A stretch of DNA of 64,000 nucleotides, taken from Leptospira sp. WS39.C2. GTDB taxonomy: Bacteria; Spirochaetota; Leptospiria; Leptospirales; Leptospiraceae. The notes under the pieces are model-generated. The model was not told the origin of the DNA. It did not search any database and saw only the letters and a program-made list of their open reading frames with translations. Of the stretch, positions 17,300-26,883 are shown one piece after another. The translations under genes and the position numbers were made by a program. Position 1 is the first letter of the stretch; every line of letters starts with the position of its first letter. Where the stretch lies: contig NZ_CP162142.1 of the NCBI RefSeq assembly GCF_040833965.1, positions 682,001 to 746,000 of the forward strand, read 5' to 3'.

Positions 17300-18148
17300 G
17301 TGAAACCCTACTCATTAGAACAAATTAGAATCCTAGAAGAGAAAATGATAACCTTTGAGATATGGGTGTTCGTTTTAGTATTGTTGGTTGCCGTACTTCT
17401 ACTAGTTGTTGTCATGCAAAGGTTAACTTTGGCAAAATTTAAATCTTCTGAACTTTATAAATACAAACAAAATCTAAAACTCATTGAAAAATCATCGCAA
17501 AAAATGGAATTAGTTGAACCGAGTATTGTTGATATCCATACGATTACCCAAACTCATGTACACAATGAACAGAGTGTTTCAGGAAAAGATTTACCGGAAC
17601 CAGGCACTATATTTAAATTTTCAATTCCAAATGATGGAAAACGTAAAATTGTAATCGGCAAGAGAGAAGGGAATATAATCACTCATTCCTCAGAAATTTC
17701 CGATCACCATCTAACGATTGATATATTTCCTTTAGATCTTTCGAATATGGAGACATTATCCTATCAGGTAGAATTCAAACGTGAAGGCAAAGCCTTGATC
17801 CAACTTCCTAATCAAAAAGATTTTTTCGAAATGGAGATGAAAGAAGTGGTATTTGTATCCGATTCTCCAAATCTACAGGGATCACCAAGTTATTCCAAGT
17901 TGGAATTAAATTCTCCGATTAGATTTCGATTAGGCGGAAAGTTGAGTGTCGAAGGCAAATTCAAAATCGGATACTTTGAGTTTCTTTTGTATACAAAAGA
18001 TATTCTAGAACGAACTAGTTTGGGAAATAAACGAAATGAAAAACAATTTTATCTGAAGTTAAACAAAATTATCCCTGGATATGATACAGCGAGGCAGTCG
18101 CGAGATGGAGTTGTGCCGATGCTTGCAAGGTTCGGGGGGAAAGTGTGA
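17300..18148 (+). CDS. Single-pass membrane protein of unknown function
   Basis: 282 residues from GTG 17300; an ATG at 17345 preceded by AGAAGAG is an alternative. One strong membrane helix (IWVFVLVLLVAVLLLVVVMQ, about residues 21-40) is followed by a basic stretch, which predicts the large C-terminal part (45-282) is cytoplasmic. That part looks beta-rich: FKFSIPNDGKRKIVIGKREG, then LSVEGKFKIGYFEFLLYTKD. This is compatible with a PilZ-like or FHA-like barrel, but I see no defining motif. Confidence 0.55.
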   Translation: MKPYSLEQIRILEEKMITFEIWVFVLVLLVAVLLLVVVMQRLTLAKFKSSELYKYKQNLKLIEKSSQKMELVEPSIVDIHTITQTHVHNEQSVSGKDLPEPGTIFKFSIPNDGKRKIVIGKREGNIITHSSEISDHHLTIDIFPLDLSNMETLSYQVEFKREGKALIQLPNQKDFFEMEMKEVVFVSDSPNLQGSPSYSKLELNSPIRFRLGGKLSVEGKFKIGYFEFLLYTKDILERTSLGNKRNEKQFYLKLNKIIPGYDTARQSRDGVVPMLARFGGKV

Positions 18149-18169
18149 ATCTGCTTATCCCCGCCCTGA

Positions 18170-18200
18170 ATTGGGTGGGGTTAACCACCCGCCACCCAAT
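18170..18200. terminator. Perfect 9-bp inverted repeat downstream of the membrane protein
   Basis: ATTGGGTGG (18170-18178) pairs with CCACCCAAT (18192-18200) around a 13-base loop that itself contains GGTTAACC. It lies 22 bases after the stop codon but has no T-run, so it may be a transcript-stabilising hairpin rather than a true terminator. Confidence 0.45.
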
Positions 18201-18324
18201 ACGTCCTCTCTACTACATCTCTTCCCTTTTTACAAACCACTTCTCGATAACGGAAAATTCTTTTTAAAAAAGTTCATTCTTTAACAGGTTCCTTCCCAAA
18301 AAAACCAATCTTCCTTAAAAAAAC

Positions 18325-18355
18325 AAAAAAAGCCAAGGTTTCCCTTGGCTTTTTT
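18325..18355. terminator. Bidirectional rho-independent terminator
   Basis: A-run (18325-18331), stem GCCAAGG-TTTC-CCTTGGC (18332-18349), then T-run (18350-18355). The symmetry serves both the rightward membrane protein gene and the leftward thiolase gene. Confidence 0.85.
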
Positions 18356-18397
18356 CTTCGATCTTTCGAACGAACCTAATTGAATCTTAGATTCGAA

Positions 18398-19717
18398 TTA
18401 TGGTCTTTCTACGATCATCGATCCTGCGATCCCACCGTGTGCACAAGCGGTCACAAGAACTTTTTTTGCATCTTTGTTTTCATGGAAGTCCATGATCGCA
18501 TTGTGAAGTAATCTCACTCCAGTAGCACCAAACGGGTGTCCAATGGCAATTGATCCACCATTTGGATTGATTTTCTTTGCATCAAAGTTCTTTTCCCAAT
18601 CAAAACCAGTTCTGATTTTGATTTCTTCAAGAGCTGCCACTGCAGTTGCTGCGAATGCTTCATGGATTTCGATCACATCGATGTTTTCCACTTTTTCGCC
18701 AACTTCTTCGAGAAGTCCAAGAGTTGCTTCTGCTTGTCCAAGTCCCATAAGGTTTGGTGCAACACCTTTCATTTTGAAACCTGTTACAACTGCTTCTGCT
18801 TTGAGGCCGAGTTTTTTTGCTGCCGCTTCAGAAGCTACGATGATACCAGCTGCTCCATCAGAACGTGGGCTTGCATTGAAGATGGAAACGGTAGGGCCAT
18901 GCGATTTTTTCAAATCTTTGCCGTATTTTTCTTTCCATGCATCAAATTTCATCGCTGGGTTATCAAACATAAGCATCGCGCGACCCATACGAGTTGGGTT
19001 TTTCACAAGACCTTCACGAAGGAGGACCGCTTCATCCGCTTGGAGTGGGTTTCCTTCATCGTCTTTTACTTCCATGATATATGGTTTGTAACGACCTTCT
19101 TGTGTTGCTTCGAAAGCTCTTTTGAAAGATTCGTAAGCTACTTTGTCTTGGGTTTCCCTTGGAAGTGCATAGTTTTGTGCGAGGATTTCTGCTGTTACTT
19201 GCATTCCGTAAGAAGTTTCACCATCACCAAGACCGTCTTCTAATGTATCACGTAGTTCCACACCTTCAGGAAGGTCATTTGGAAGGAGTTTTACAAGTGA
19301 ATCTAAGCTGTTTGTTTTTTTGTTAAGGCGTGCATTTTTCACAACGAAAGGCATAGAAGTTTGGGATTCTTCTCCAATCACTAGGAATACTTCACCTTCA
19401 CCTAACATGATTCGGCGAGACGCTTCTGCAACTGCTTCGAGTCCAGATACACAGTTGTTTGCCACTGTTAAACAAGGAATCTCTAAAGGCAGGTTCATAA
19501 GGTTTGCAATCACACGAGCAGAGTTTGGTGCATTTGCAAAACCCTCTCCAACGATCACACCATCAATGTCAGTTGGTTTTAAACCACTGCGTTTCATTAC
19601 TTCTTCACCCACTATTTTTCCTAAGTGGTGGCCTGGATACTGTGCGAGCGCCTTGCCAATTTGTGCAAAAGGAGTTCGTGCAGGTGCTGCGAGTATTATC
19701 TTTTGTGTTACTTTCAT
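18398..19717 (-). CDS. Acetyl-CoA C-acyltransferase (FadI-like thiolase)
   Basis: 439 residues, a length nearer FadI (about 436) than short thiolases (about 393). Catalytic residues are visible: nucleophile Cys89 in VANNCVSGLEAV, His in GGSIAIGHPFGATG, and the C-terminal Cys in VTACAHGGIAGSM. It should cleave 3-ketoacyl-CoA in fatty acid beta-oxidation, in line with leptospires living on fatty acids. No FadJ/FadB partner is adjacent, so this gene stands alone, ended by the terminator at 18325. Confidence 0.9.
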   Translation of the reverse strand: MKVTQKIILAAPARTPFAQIGKALAQYPGHHLGKIVGEEVMKRSGLKPTDIDGVIVGEGFANAPNSARVIANLMNLPLEIPCLTVANNCVSGLEAVAEASRRIMLGEGEVFLVIGEESQTSMPFVVKNARLNKKTNSLDSLVKLLPNDLPEGVELRDTLEDGLGDGETSYGMQVTAEILAQNYALPRETQDKVAYESFKRAFEATQEGRYKPYIMEVKDDEGNPLQADEAVLLREGLVKNPTRMGRAMLMFDNPAMKFDAWKEKYGKDLKKSHGPTVSIFNASPRSDGAAGIIVASEAAAKKLGLKAEAVVTGFKMKGVAPNLMGLGQAEATLGLLEEVGEKVENIDVIEIHEAFAATAVAALEEIKIRTGFDWEKNFDAKKINPNGGSIAIGHPFGATGVRLLHNAIMDFHENKDAKKVLVTACAHGGIAGSMIVERP

Positions 19718-19765
19718 ATAAAATCCTTCTTTCTTTCTTTCTTCTAACTTACGTTACCTAAACAA

Positions 19766-20809
<1,044 letters not shown>

Positions 20810-20847
20810 TCATTTTGAACTATAACGAGGGAAACAAGAACGAATTA

Positions 20848-20930
20848 GGGCGCCTTTCCTTGCTCGCTCCGGACTTTCGCATTCGCTTCGGTCCTTCGGA
20901 CGGCTAACGCCTCCTCCGCATCAAGGGCGC
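20848..20930. repeat. GC-rich intergenic element bounded by GGGCGC motifs
   Basis: An 83-base stretch far richer in GC than its surroundings begins AGGGCGCCTTTCCTTG and ends TCAAGGGCGC, an imperfect inverted repeat. Inside are the hairpin GTCC-TTC-GGAC and repeated CGCTCCGG/CGCTTCGG/CTTCGG motifs. It has no reading frame of note and resembles a small dispersed palindromic element. The flanking bases 20768-20847 and 20931-20958 show nothing else except AAGTGACATAAT directly after it. Confidence 0.55.
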
Positions 20931-20958
20931 GAAGTGACATAATATTCTATCGCCTTGT

Positions 20959-20987
20959 TTTACACTCTGTACTTTCTCAGATACATT
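20959..20987 (+). promoter_or_regulatory. Candidate promoter for the lipoprotein cluster
   Basis: TTTACA (20959-20964) and TACATT (20982-20987) are 17 bases apart. Transcription would begin near 20994, directly before the tandem repeat that forms the 5' leader. Confidence 0.4.
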
Positions 20988-20997
20988 CTACCAGGAA

Positions 20998-21091
20998 GGA
21001 AACCTGGCCAGTTATGTTTGTAAAGATTACATCCACAATGGAAACCAAACCAATCATGTTTGCATAGGTGATATCCGCAAATGCGGAAACC
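20998..21091 (+). repeat. Imperfect tandem repeat of 42-45 bases in the leader
   Basis: Two successive units begin GGAAACC (20998 and 21040), and a third GGAAACC stands at 21085. The units share GGAAACC-n5-A-n3-ATGTTTG-n-A-n2-G-n-T-n3-ATCC-n-CAAAT-like spacing. They lie between the candidate promoter and the first gene of the cluster at 21132, so they would be transcribed. They may be a repeated protein- or RNA-binding element. Confidence 0.55.
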
Positions 21092-21131
21092 CTCCATTCC
21101 AATTCCTTCTATTCCCTCTTATACTAGGGTC

Positions 21132-21482
21132 ATGATGAATCGAATCAATTTAGAATCCATCCAAGCCCTTAATCGTAAAAAGATTGTTAGGTGGGTTGTT
21201 TCCTTTTTGTTTCTGGGTGGCCTCTCCTTTTTGGGTAGTGGTTGTATCACTCCGGATTATGCAAACGACTCGTACTATTCGAGAAATCATGGTCCAGGTG
21301 GCCAAAACTATAGGCAGCACCATTCCCCTTATTATGGTCCAAGAGGACAATACGGTGTTCCTTACCACGGTGGTGGGAGCCAGTTCCATGTACCAGGTGG
21401 CTCAGGTGGAGGTCACAATCCTATGCATGTGCCTGGAGGTAGGTACCATAACATCGGCCGACCAGGGAAATGGAGGTTGTAG
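21132..21482 (+). CDS. Gly/His-rich lipoprotein
   Basis: 116 residues from ATG 21132, which has AGGGT just upstream; an in-frame ATG at 21081 would add 17 Pro/Ser-rich residues before the signal and is unlikely. After a basic stretch comes the signal segment VVSFLFLGGLSFLGSGC with a lipobox Cys. The mature part is low-complexity: Tyr/His/Gly-rich, with HVPGG repeated (FHVPGG, MHVPGG) and PYYGPRGQYG/PYHGGG. Clustered His could bind metal, but this is speculation. It is first in a four-gene rightward unit. Confidence 0.6.
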   Translation: MMNRINLESIQALNRKKIVRWVVSFLFLGGLSFLGSGCITPDYANDSYYSRNHGPGGQNYRQHHSPYYGPRGQYGVPYHGGGSQFHVPGGSGGGHNPMHVPGGRYHNIGRPGKWRL

Positions 21483-21485
21483 AGT

Positions 21486-21962
21486 TTGAGAATCTTAAAC
21501 CGAACACTATGGCCAAAGATTTCTTTTGTTTTGATTTCATTTGGTTGCCTTTTTGCCATTGGGTGCGCGAGCCTTCTCCCACAAGAAAGGAGGGTGTATC
21601 CAAAAAATCCTGTTTTGTTACCTGTTGGAATGGAGTTCGACCAATGGATCGAGAGTAAAAAAAACCAATTCCCTGATCGTCTGCGACATTATTCTCCCTA
21701 TCCAAATACTTATAAGATTATGTTCTACCGAAAGAAACATACAAATTTAGGATCCTATATTTCTTGTGGGGCATTCATCCGCCAAACAAACCCACGTACG
21801 ATTGAAATCATCGAAATGGTTTCGAATGTCAACCATGCAGACTATTCAATTTCCCAAATCCCAAAAGGTGGAGAACTCGGGCCCATGAACGAAAAGGAAA
21901 GAGAAGAAGTCCTCTTACCCTGTATCGAAGAATTTTTAACCACTCCACCATCCAAGGAATGA
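21486..21962 (+). CDS. Lipoprotein, paralogue A
   Basis: 158 residues from TTG 21486, 9 bases after GGAGG; no in-frame ATG is available before the signal sequence. Signal segment ISFVLISFGCLFAIGC with lipobox AIGC, then ASLLPQERRVYPKNP. The mature domain (about 130 residues) contains DQWIESKKNQFPDRLR, YKIMFYRKKHTNLGSYISCGAFIRQ, and ends in LLPCIEEFLTTPP. It is about half identical to the protein at 22650, so this is a duplicated family. Function unknown, probably envelope-anchored. Confidence 0.7.
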   Translation: MRILNRTLWPKISFVLISFGCLFAIGCASLLPQERRVYPKNPVLLPVGMEFDQWIESKKNQFPDRLRHYSPYPNTYKIMFYRKKHTNLGSYISCGAFIRQTNPRTIEIIEMVSNVNHADYSISQIPKGGELGPMNEKEREEVLLPCIEEFLTTPPSKE

Positions 21963-21969
21963 ACCAATC

Positions 21970-22653
21970 GTGAAGTATTTTTATTTTAGTTTTATTTTCT
22001 TTTTGTTTCAATGTAGTTTTGCAAATGTAGATCGCCAGGTGAAACCATTTCCCATAGAAACAATTTTAGGGAAAACAAGCGATGCAATTACAATTATAAA
22101 TCATACACGAATGTACAATAACCAAACTCCAAGAGGGGAAAGGGATTTTGGGCCGAGTTCTTATTTAACTTATTTAAGTGAGAAACAAAAAGAAATAGGT
22201 AAATCGCGTTACCAATGGAAGGACATTTATATTTACAATCTCAATGACAAAAACTTTCAATTTACAAATATCAAAACCGACTATGTATTTTTTGTGAGTG
22301 TTAATCGACCAAAATCGGATTGGGATGGAGAAGAATGGAAACATATATTCAAAGTTTTGACATTTTGTATCATCCCTTGTAAGCAGAATATTAGTTTGGA
22401 TGTTTCTGTAAAATTGTATTATAAAAATGGATTAGTAACAGAAAAGGTAAGTCATCTTACTGCAACTCGTTATTTTAGTCCTTGGTATCTTCCTGTTCCC
22501 CATTTATTCCAAATGAGAGACTATGGAACTTTAACCAATGAACCAAGTGTATTTTCTACATTATATTTGAATGGTTTCCAAGAAGCCGTCGATGAAATTT
22601 ACCAACACATTCCAAACCAACTAACACAGGATACAAGAGTTTTGCCAGAATGA
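21970..22653 (+). CDS. Secreted protein or lipoprotein between the two paralogues
   Basis: 227 residues from GTG 21970, 7 bases after the previous stop. The hydrophobic leader YFYFSFIFFLFQC ends in a Cys that could serve as a spirochaetal lipobox (L-F-Q-C), though Gln at -1 is unusual; otherwise cleavage after SFA is possible. The rest is Lys/Tyr-rich and beta-looking with no recognised domain (FFVSVNRPKSDWDGEEW, then CIIPCKQNISLDVSVKL). Its stop overlaps the next ATG by 4 bases. Confidence 0.6.
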   Translation: MKYFYFSFIFFLFQCSFANVDRQVKPFPIETILGKTSDAITIINHTRMYNNQTPRGERDFGPSSYLTYLSEKQKEIGKSRYQWKDIYIYNLNDKNFQFTNIKTDYVFFVSVNRPKSDWDGEEWKHIFKVLTFCIIPCKQNISLDVSVKLYYKNGLVTEKVSHLTATRYFSPWYLPVPHLFQMRDYGTLTNEPSVFSTLYLNGFQEAVDEIYQHIPNQLTQDTRVLPE

Positions 22654-23120
22654 ATCAAATAAAATTACACACACAAATGGTGAAAACATTTTTGGTTTTT
22701 ATGTTTTTTTCCCTAACGGTTGGGTGCGCGAGCCTACTGCCACCTGAACGCAGGGTGTATCCGAAAAATCCCATACCACTTCCTAATGGAATGGATATCC
22801 ACGATTGGATGGATACAAAAAAGAAACAATTTCCAGACCATTTGCGAAGTAATTCACCGTACGGAAAAGTCTATAAAATCATGTATTTCCGAAAAGAAAA
22901 AACCTTCCTTGGTTCTTATATTTCCTGTTCTGCTTATATCAGACAAATTGATACTAAATCCATTGAGCTTGTGGAACTTGCAACTCTCATCAATTATTCT
23001 GATTATACCAAATCAATTGGTCGTTACAATAAAGGGGGAGATTTAGGGCCCATGAGTGAAAAGGAAAGGACGGAAATTCTACTTCCTTGCATCGAAGAGT
23101 TTTTAACACCTCCGAATTGA
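22650..23120 (+). CDS. Lipoprotein, paralogue B
   Basis: 156 residues, coupled by an ATGA overlap to the preceding gene. An internal ATG at 22677 would leave a tighter signal (KTFLVFMFFSLTVGC). Lipobox TVGC is followed by ASLLPPERRVYPKNP, almost the same as paralogue A, and the two align throughout (YKIMYFRKEKTFLGSYISC, LGPMSEKERTEILLPCIEEF). Duplication with retention of both copies suggests related but separate roles. Not a known family to me. Confidence 0.7.
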   Translation: MNQIKLHTQMVKTFLVFMFFSLTVGCASLLPPERRVYPKNPIPLPNGMDIHDWMDTKKKQFPDHLRSNSPYGKVYKIMYFRKEKTFLGSYISCSAYIRQIDTKSIELVELATLINYSDYTKSIGRYNKGGDLGPMSEKERTEILLPCIEEFLTPPN

Positions 23121-23132
23121 GGTCTCAGAATT

Positions 23133-24866
23133 TCACACACCTGTGTAACGAATGAGTCCAAGAGTTAAATCATCTTGGATGGCTTGGATTCCGCCAGATA
23201 AATGGATCACGGATTGGAATACTTCATCTCGGATTGTTAATAAGGGTTGGCTGCGAAGGTCTCTCACGATACGGAGTAATTTATCCTCACCAAACATTTG
23301 TAATGAGGAAGGTTCTCTTGCTTCAGTGAGTCCATCAGTTAACATGACAATCAAATCCCCTTTTTCTAATTGGAATTTTTCTTCTTCGGCGAGAATGTCA
23401 AAAATAGGAGTGATGATCCTTCCCATTGGTTTTAAACTTACAAGTGCTCCTGATTTTCGGATGATAAAGAGTGGGAAGTGGCCTGCTCGGGCAAAAGTTA
23501 ATATTCCTGAATCCGCATATAAATGGAGTAAACTTGCTGTGACAAAATGTTCCCTTAAATTTGGCATGATTTGGTTTCGGATGGATTCTAAATTTTCTTT
23601 TAAATCACTTGGGTCTTCTTTCCATTTTTCAAGAGACGTTTTGACAAGGGCACTGAGAAGTGCCGCCGGAATTCCGTGACCGGAAACATCGCAAATAAAA
23701 ACACCCAATTCTTGTTTGTCTGGTCTCCAAACAATATCATACAAATCACCACCCACTTTCATCATAGGGATGTTTTTGAATTCAATTTCCACTCCATTGG
23801 GCACAATTTCTTTTTGAGGGAATAGTGACTCTTGGATTCGTTTTGCCATATCCAATTGTTTTTCAATTTCGATCCTTTGTTCCTCAATGACAGCAGTTCG
23901 TTCTAAAACTTTTTGTTCCAACTCTTCATTGGCTTTTTCTTTCAGTTCGTTTAATACTTGTAAGGACTTTAAAGATGTTTCTTGGGCTCGTTCCCTTTCT
24001 CTTGTGGCAGTGACAAGGAAGTAAGCAATCCCACTGATACAAAATAAAAAAGCATCGAGAAAAATAAGTGAGTCATTGATGGAAAGCCCACTTGCATCTC
24101 TTCTAGCAAACACACCTTTTCCTTCAATGGTGAGTGTCACTGCAATATAAGATAAAACAACTGTTGATAATGTTGCTCCGAATTGTCGAAACCGAATGCT
24201 TGTGACAATCACAAATGGAATCGGAACAAAAAGAAGTGGCCATTCATCACTGAATGCAATTGATCCAGAAATATAAACAATAATGATCCATAGAAAAAGT
24301 TCTAATTGTTTGGAAAGATCTAAGTTTAGTTTTGATTTGGGATAAAACCAAACATAGAGTAATGGGGCAACGATGAGAAAACCCAACATCTCACCTGAAA
24401 ACCATGTAAAGAAAACATTAAAATACAATTCAGAAGATAAAAAATCCCAATACCATAAACTTGTAACACCCATTACTGCACTGATAAAAGAACCAGGAAA
24501 GGTTCCGAAGCTTAAGAAATAAATTAAGTCTTTTGTGGAATAGAGTGGGTCTGTTTTTTCCGTCACACGTTTGATGATACGGTAATTGACATAACTACTT
24601 AGCGTGTTACCGATTCCTATAATAAACGCTGTTTGGAAATGAGGGTTATTATAAAAGTTAGCAAGAGTTGCTCCGAGATAAATCCCAGGCAATGCAACTG
24701 GTCCGAGTAATAAAAGAGAAGAAAGACCAACCCCTTCCGGTGGCCAAACAGGAGAAACTTGGCTATTGAGAAAGGCGATATTGAATCCAATTTGTGCTGA
24801 AATGAAATACCCAATGAGGATGATGGGAGTCCAGATGAGAATTCTTGTCGTATGGACTGTTTTCAT
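23133..24866 (-). CDS. MASE1-type membrane sensor with SpoIIE/PP2C phosphatase output
   Basis: 577 residues from ATG 24866, which overlaps the upstream stop by 4 bases (a start at 24887 would add 7 residues). About eight membrane helices fill residues 1-290 and fit the MASE1 sensory domain (FLNSQVSPVWPPEGVGLSSL). A coiled coil (LNELKEKANEELEQKVLERT) leads to an RsbU/SpoIIE phosphatase domain with metal-binding GGDLYD and CDVSGHGIPAALLSALV. It probably dephosphorylates an anti-anti-sigma factor in a partner-switching pathway. No such partner lies nearby. Confidence 0.85.
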   Translation of the reverse strand: MKTVHTTRILIWTPIILIGYFISAQIGFNIAFLNSQVSPVWPPEGVGLSSLLLLGPVALPGIYLGATLANFYNNPHFQTAFIIGIGNTLSSYVNYRIIKRVTEKTDPLYSTKDLIYFLSFGTFPGSFISAVMGVTSLWYWDFLSSELYFNVFFTWFSGEMLGFLIVAPLLYVWFYPKSKLNLDLSKQLELFLWIIIVYISGSIAFSDEWPLLFVPIPFVIVTSIRFRQFGATLSTVVLSYIAVTLTIEGKGVFARRDASGLSINDSLIFLDAFLFCISGIAYFLVTATRERERAQETSLKSLQVLNELKEKANEELEQKVLERTAVIEEQRIEIEKQLDMAKRIQESLFPQKEIVPNGVEIEFKNIPMMKVGGDLYDIVWRPDKQELGVFICDVSGHGIPAALLSALVKTSLEKWKEDPSDLKENLESIRNQIMPNLREHFVTASLLHLYADSGILTFARAGHFPLFIIRKSGALVSLKPMGRIITPIFDILAEEEKFQLEKGDLIVMLTDGLTEAREPSSLQMFGEDKLLRIVRDLRSQPLLTIRDEVFQSVIHLSGGIQAIQDDLTLGLIRYTGV

Positions 24867-26740
24867 TCGGAATGAAACATTTCCCATTCCTCCATTTTGT
24901 AAAGAATTTCCGTCTCAATCTTTTTGATTTCTTCTGATATTTTATTCAATTCGATATGATCATTTGCGAATGTACTCAAATTTCCTTCTAGTTTGGATTT
25001 TTTCTCTTCAAGTGCCGCAATTTCTTTTTCTAAGGTGGAAATTTTCTTTTGGTCTTGTTTTGACTTTTTAGGTTTTTCCACAGTGGTAACCACTGGCTGT
25101 GATGGAGTTTGTTTGATAGAACTTGGTTCGTTTTCGATCTCTAAACTATCATCTTCCAAAAACGAAGAGAAGGTACCAATGTAATGATCTAATTTTCCTT
25201 CTTTGCGGAAGATCAGTAAACTCTCTGCAGTGCGATCAAGGAAGTAACGATCGTGTGATACAATAACGACAGTTCCCGGAAATTCATCCAAAAAGGATTC
25301 TAATACAGAAAGTGTTTGGATATCAAGATCATTGGTTGGTTCATCTAAGATGAGAAAGTTAGGACCTGTCATGAGGATCTGCACTAGAAAAAGCCTGCGC
25401 CTTTCGCCTCCAGAAAGTTTGGCGATAGGTGTGTATTGTAATTTTCCATCAAATAAAAATCGTTCCAACATCTTGGACGCAGAAATTTTTTCCCCTGATT
25501 CGGTTTCAATCATTTCACCTGCCACATCTTTGATGTATTCTAATACATTTCTTTCTAATGGAAGTTCGGAACTAGTTTGGTCGAAATAACCAACTTTTGT
25601 ATTGAGACCAGGTTTTAAGTATCCACTATCAGGCGTCAGACGGCCTGCCATTAAATTGAGAAGAGTGGATTTTCCGATTCCATTTGGCCCAATGATCCCA
25701 AGCCTTTCTTTAGCTTTAAAAGTATATGTAAAATCATTGATTAACATTTTATCAGCAATGGATTTTTTTAGATTATGAATTTCTAAAATGGTTTTCCCTT
25801 GGCGTTTGGAAGCAACACTCAGTTCCAAATCTTTTTGGATTTCTCTTTTTTCTCTTCCTTGTAATTCGTTTGCTCTATCAATCCTTGCTTTTTGTTTGGT
25901 AGTACGGGCCTTGGGTTGGCGTTTTAGCCACTTTACTTCTTGTTTTAAAAATTGTTTGATTTTATCTTCTTGTTTTTGAAGGCTTTCTTCGCGTTCTACT
26001 TTTCGTTCCAGATAAATGGAATAATTTCCTTCATATAAAAAATAATTTCCACGATCGAGTTCCAATATTTTATTTACGATTCGATCTAAGAAGTATCTGT
26101 CGTGGGTGATGAGTAGGATTGCTTTGTCTAAATTGGCAAGATAGTCTTCTAACCATAAAATGGATTTTACATCCAAATGGTTTGTTGGTTCATCTAATAT
26201 AAGTAAATTACTCTCATCAATCAGGGATTTGGCAAGTTCAACTTTTTTAAGCATCCCACCTGATAACTCAGACATTTTTCGTTCGAGTTTTTCTACACCT
26301 AGCTCTCGTAATATGGATTTAATTTGCCCTTCGTAATCCCAAGCAGAAAGTCTGTCCATCTCTTGTGATGCATTTGTAAATTCATTATCGAGACCTTCCT
26401 CACCTTCACTCATCCGTTCACAGATGTCTTCATACGTCCGAATGGTTTTGACGAGTTTGTTATCACCTTTGTAGATATGATCTAGAATCGTTTCGTTTGC
26501 ATCAAAAACTGGGTTTTGGTCTAAGATAGAAATTTTAAGGTTATTGTTTTTGATGATTTGACCAGAATCTATTTCTTCTTTTCCAAGGATGGCACGAAGC
26601 AGGGTCGATTTACCCGAACCATTAATTCCAACGATGGCAAGTTTTTCGCCTTCGCTGATAGAGAAGTCAAGGTTTGAAAAAAGTTTTTTTTCGCCGATGG
26701 TTTTGGAAAGTTTGGAGACAGAGACTAGCACAATGTCCAT
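24863..26740 (-). CDS. ABC-F family ATPase (Uup-like)
   Basis: 625 residues: two ABC ATPase domains without membrane segments. Walker A motifs are GINGSGKST (residues about 41-49) and GPNGIGKST. Signatures are LSGGMLKKVELAKSL and LSGGERRRLFLVQIL, each followed by an LILDEPTN-type Walker B. The linker between them is charged (RQPKARTTKQKARIDRA). A C-terminal coiled coil (about 555-620, Lys/Glu-rich) is the Uup hallmark. ABC-F proteins act on ribosomes; Uup is tied to ribosome assembly and transposon excision. It is coupled to the downstream phosphatase gene. Confidence 0.88.
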   Translation of the reverse strand: MDIVLVSVSKLSKTIGEKKLFSNLDFSISEGEKLAIVGINGSGKSTLLRAILGKEEIDSGQIIKNNNLKISILDQNPVFDANETILDHIYKGDNKLVKTIRTYEDICERMSEGEEGLDNEFTNASQEMDRLSAWDYEGQIKSILRELGVEKLERKMSELSGGMLKKVELAKSLIDESNLLILDEPTNHLDVKSILWLEDYLANLDKAILLITHDRYFLDRIVNKILELDRGNYFLYEGNYSIYLERKVEREESLQKQEDKIKQFLKQEVKWLKRQPKARTTKQKARIDRANELQGREKREIQKDLELSVASKRQGKTILEIHNLKKSIADKMLINDFTYTFKAKERLGIIGPNGIGKSTLLNLMAGRLTPDSGYLKPGLNTKVGYFDQTSSELPLERNVLEYIKDVAGEMIETESGEKISASKMLERFLFDGKLQYTPIAKLSGGERRRLFLVQILMTGPNFLILDEPTNDLDIQTLSVLESFLDEFPGTVVIVSHDRYFLDRTAESLLIFRKEGKLDHYIGTFSSFLEDDSLEIENEPSSIKQTPSQPVVTTVEKPKKSKQDQKKISTLEKEIAALEEKKSKLEGNLSTFANDHIELNKISEEIKKIETEILYKMEEWEMFHSE

Positions 26741-26883
26741 GAGATGGAACGAGGCTCAATCGGACAATCGTATTCAAGATTTTGTTATGAATGTACATCT
26801 GATTTATCAACTTTGAACAGGATTTTTAGGTTTTATGTTTTTTCGCATACTCTTCCTTTTAGATAATTTCCTTACTGGATGAT

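Noticed and set aside
18543..19243. Long open frames opposite the thiolase gene
   Set aside because: Shadows in Ser/Ala- or Phe/Cys-rich frames over a clear thiolase; no plausible start site or motif.
20998..21091. CRISPR-like repeat spacing
   Set aside because: Only two diverged contiguous units without spacers and no cas genes in the window.
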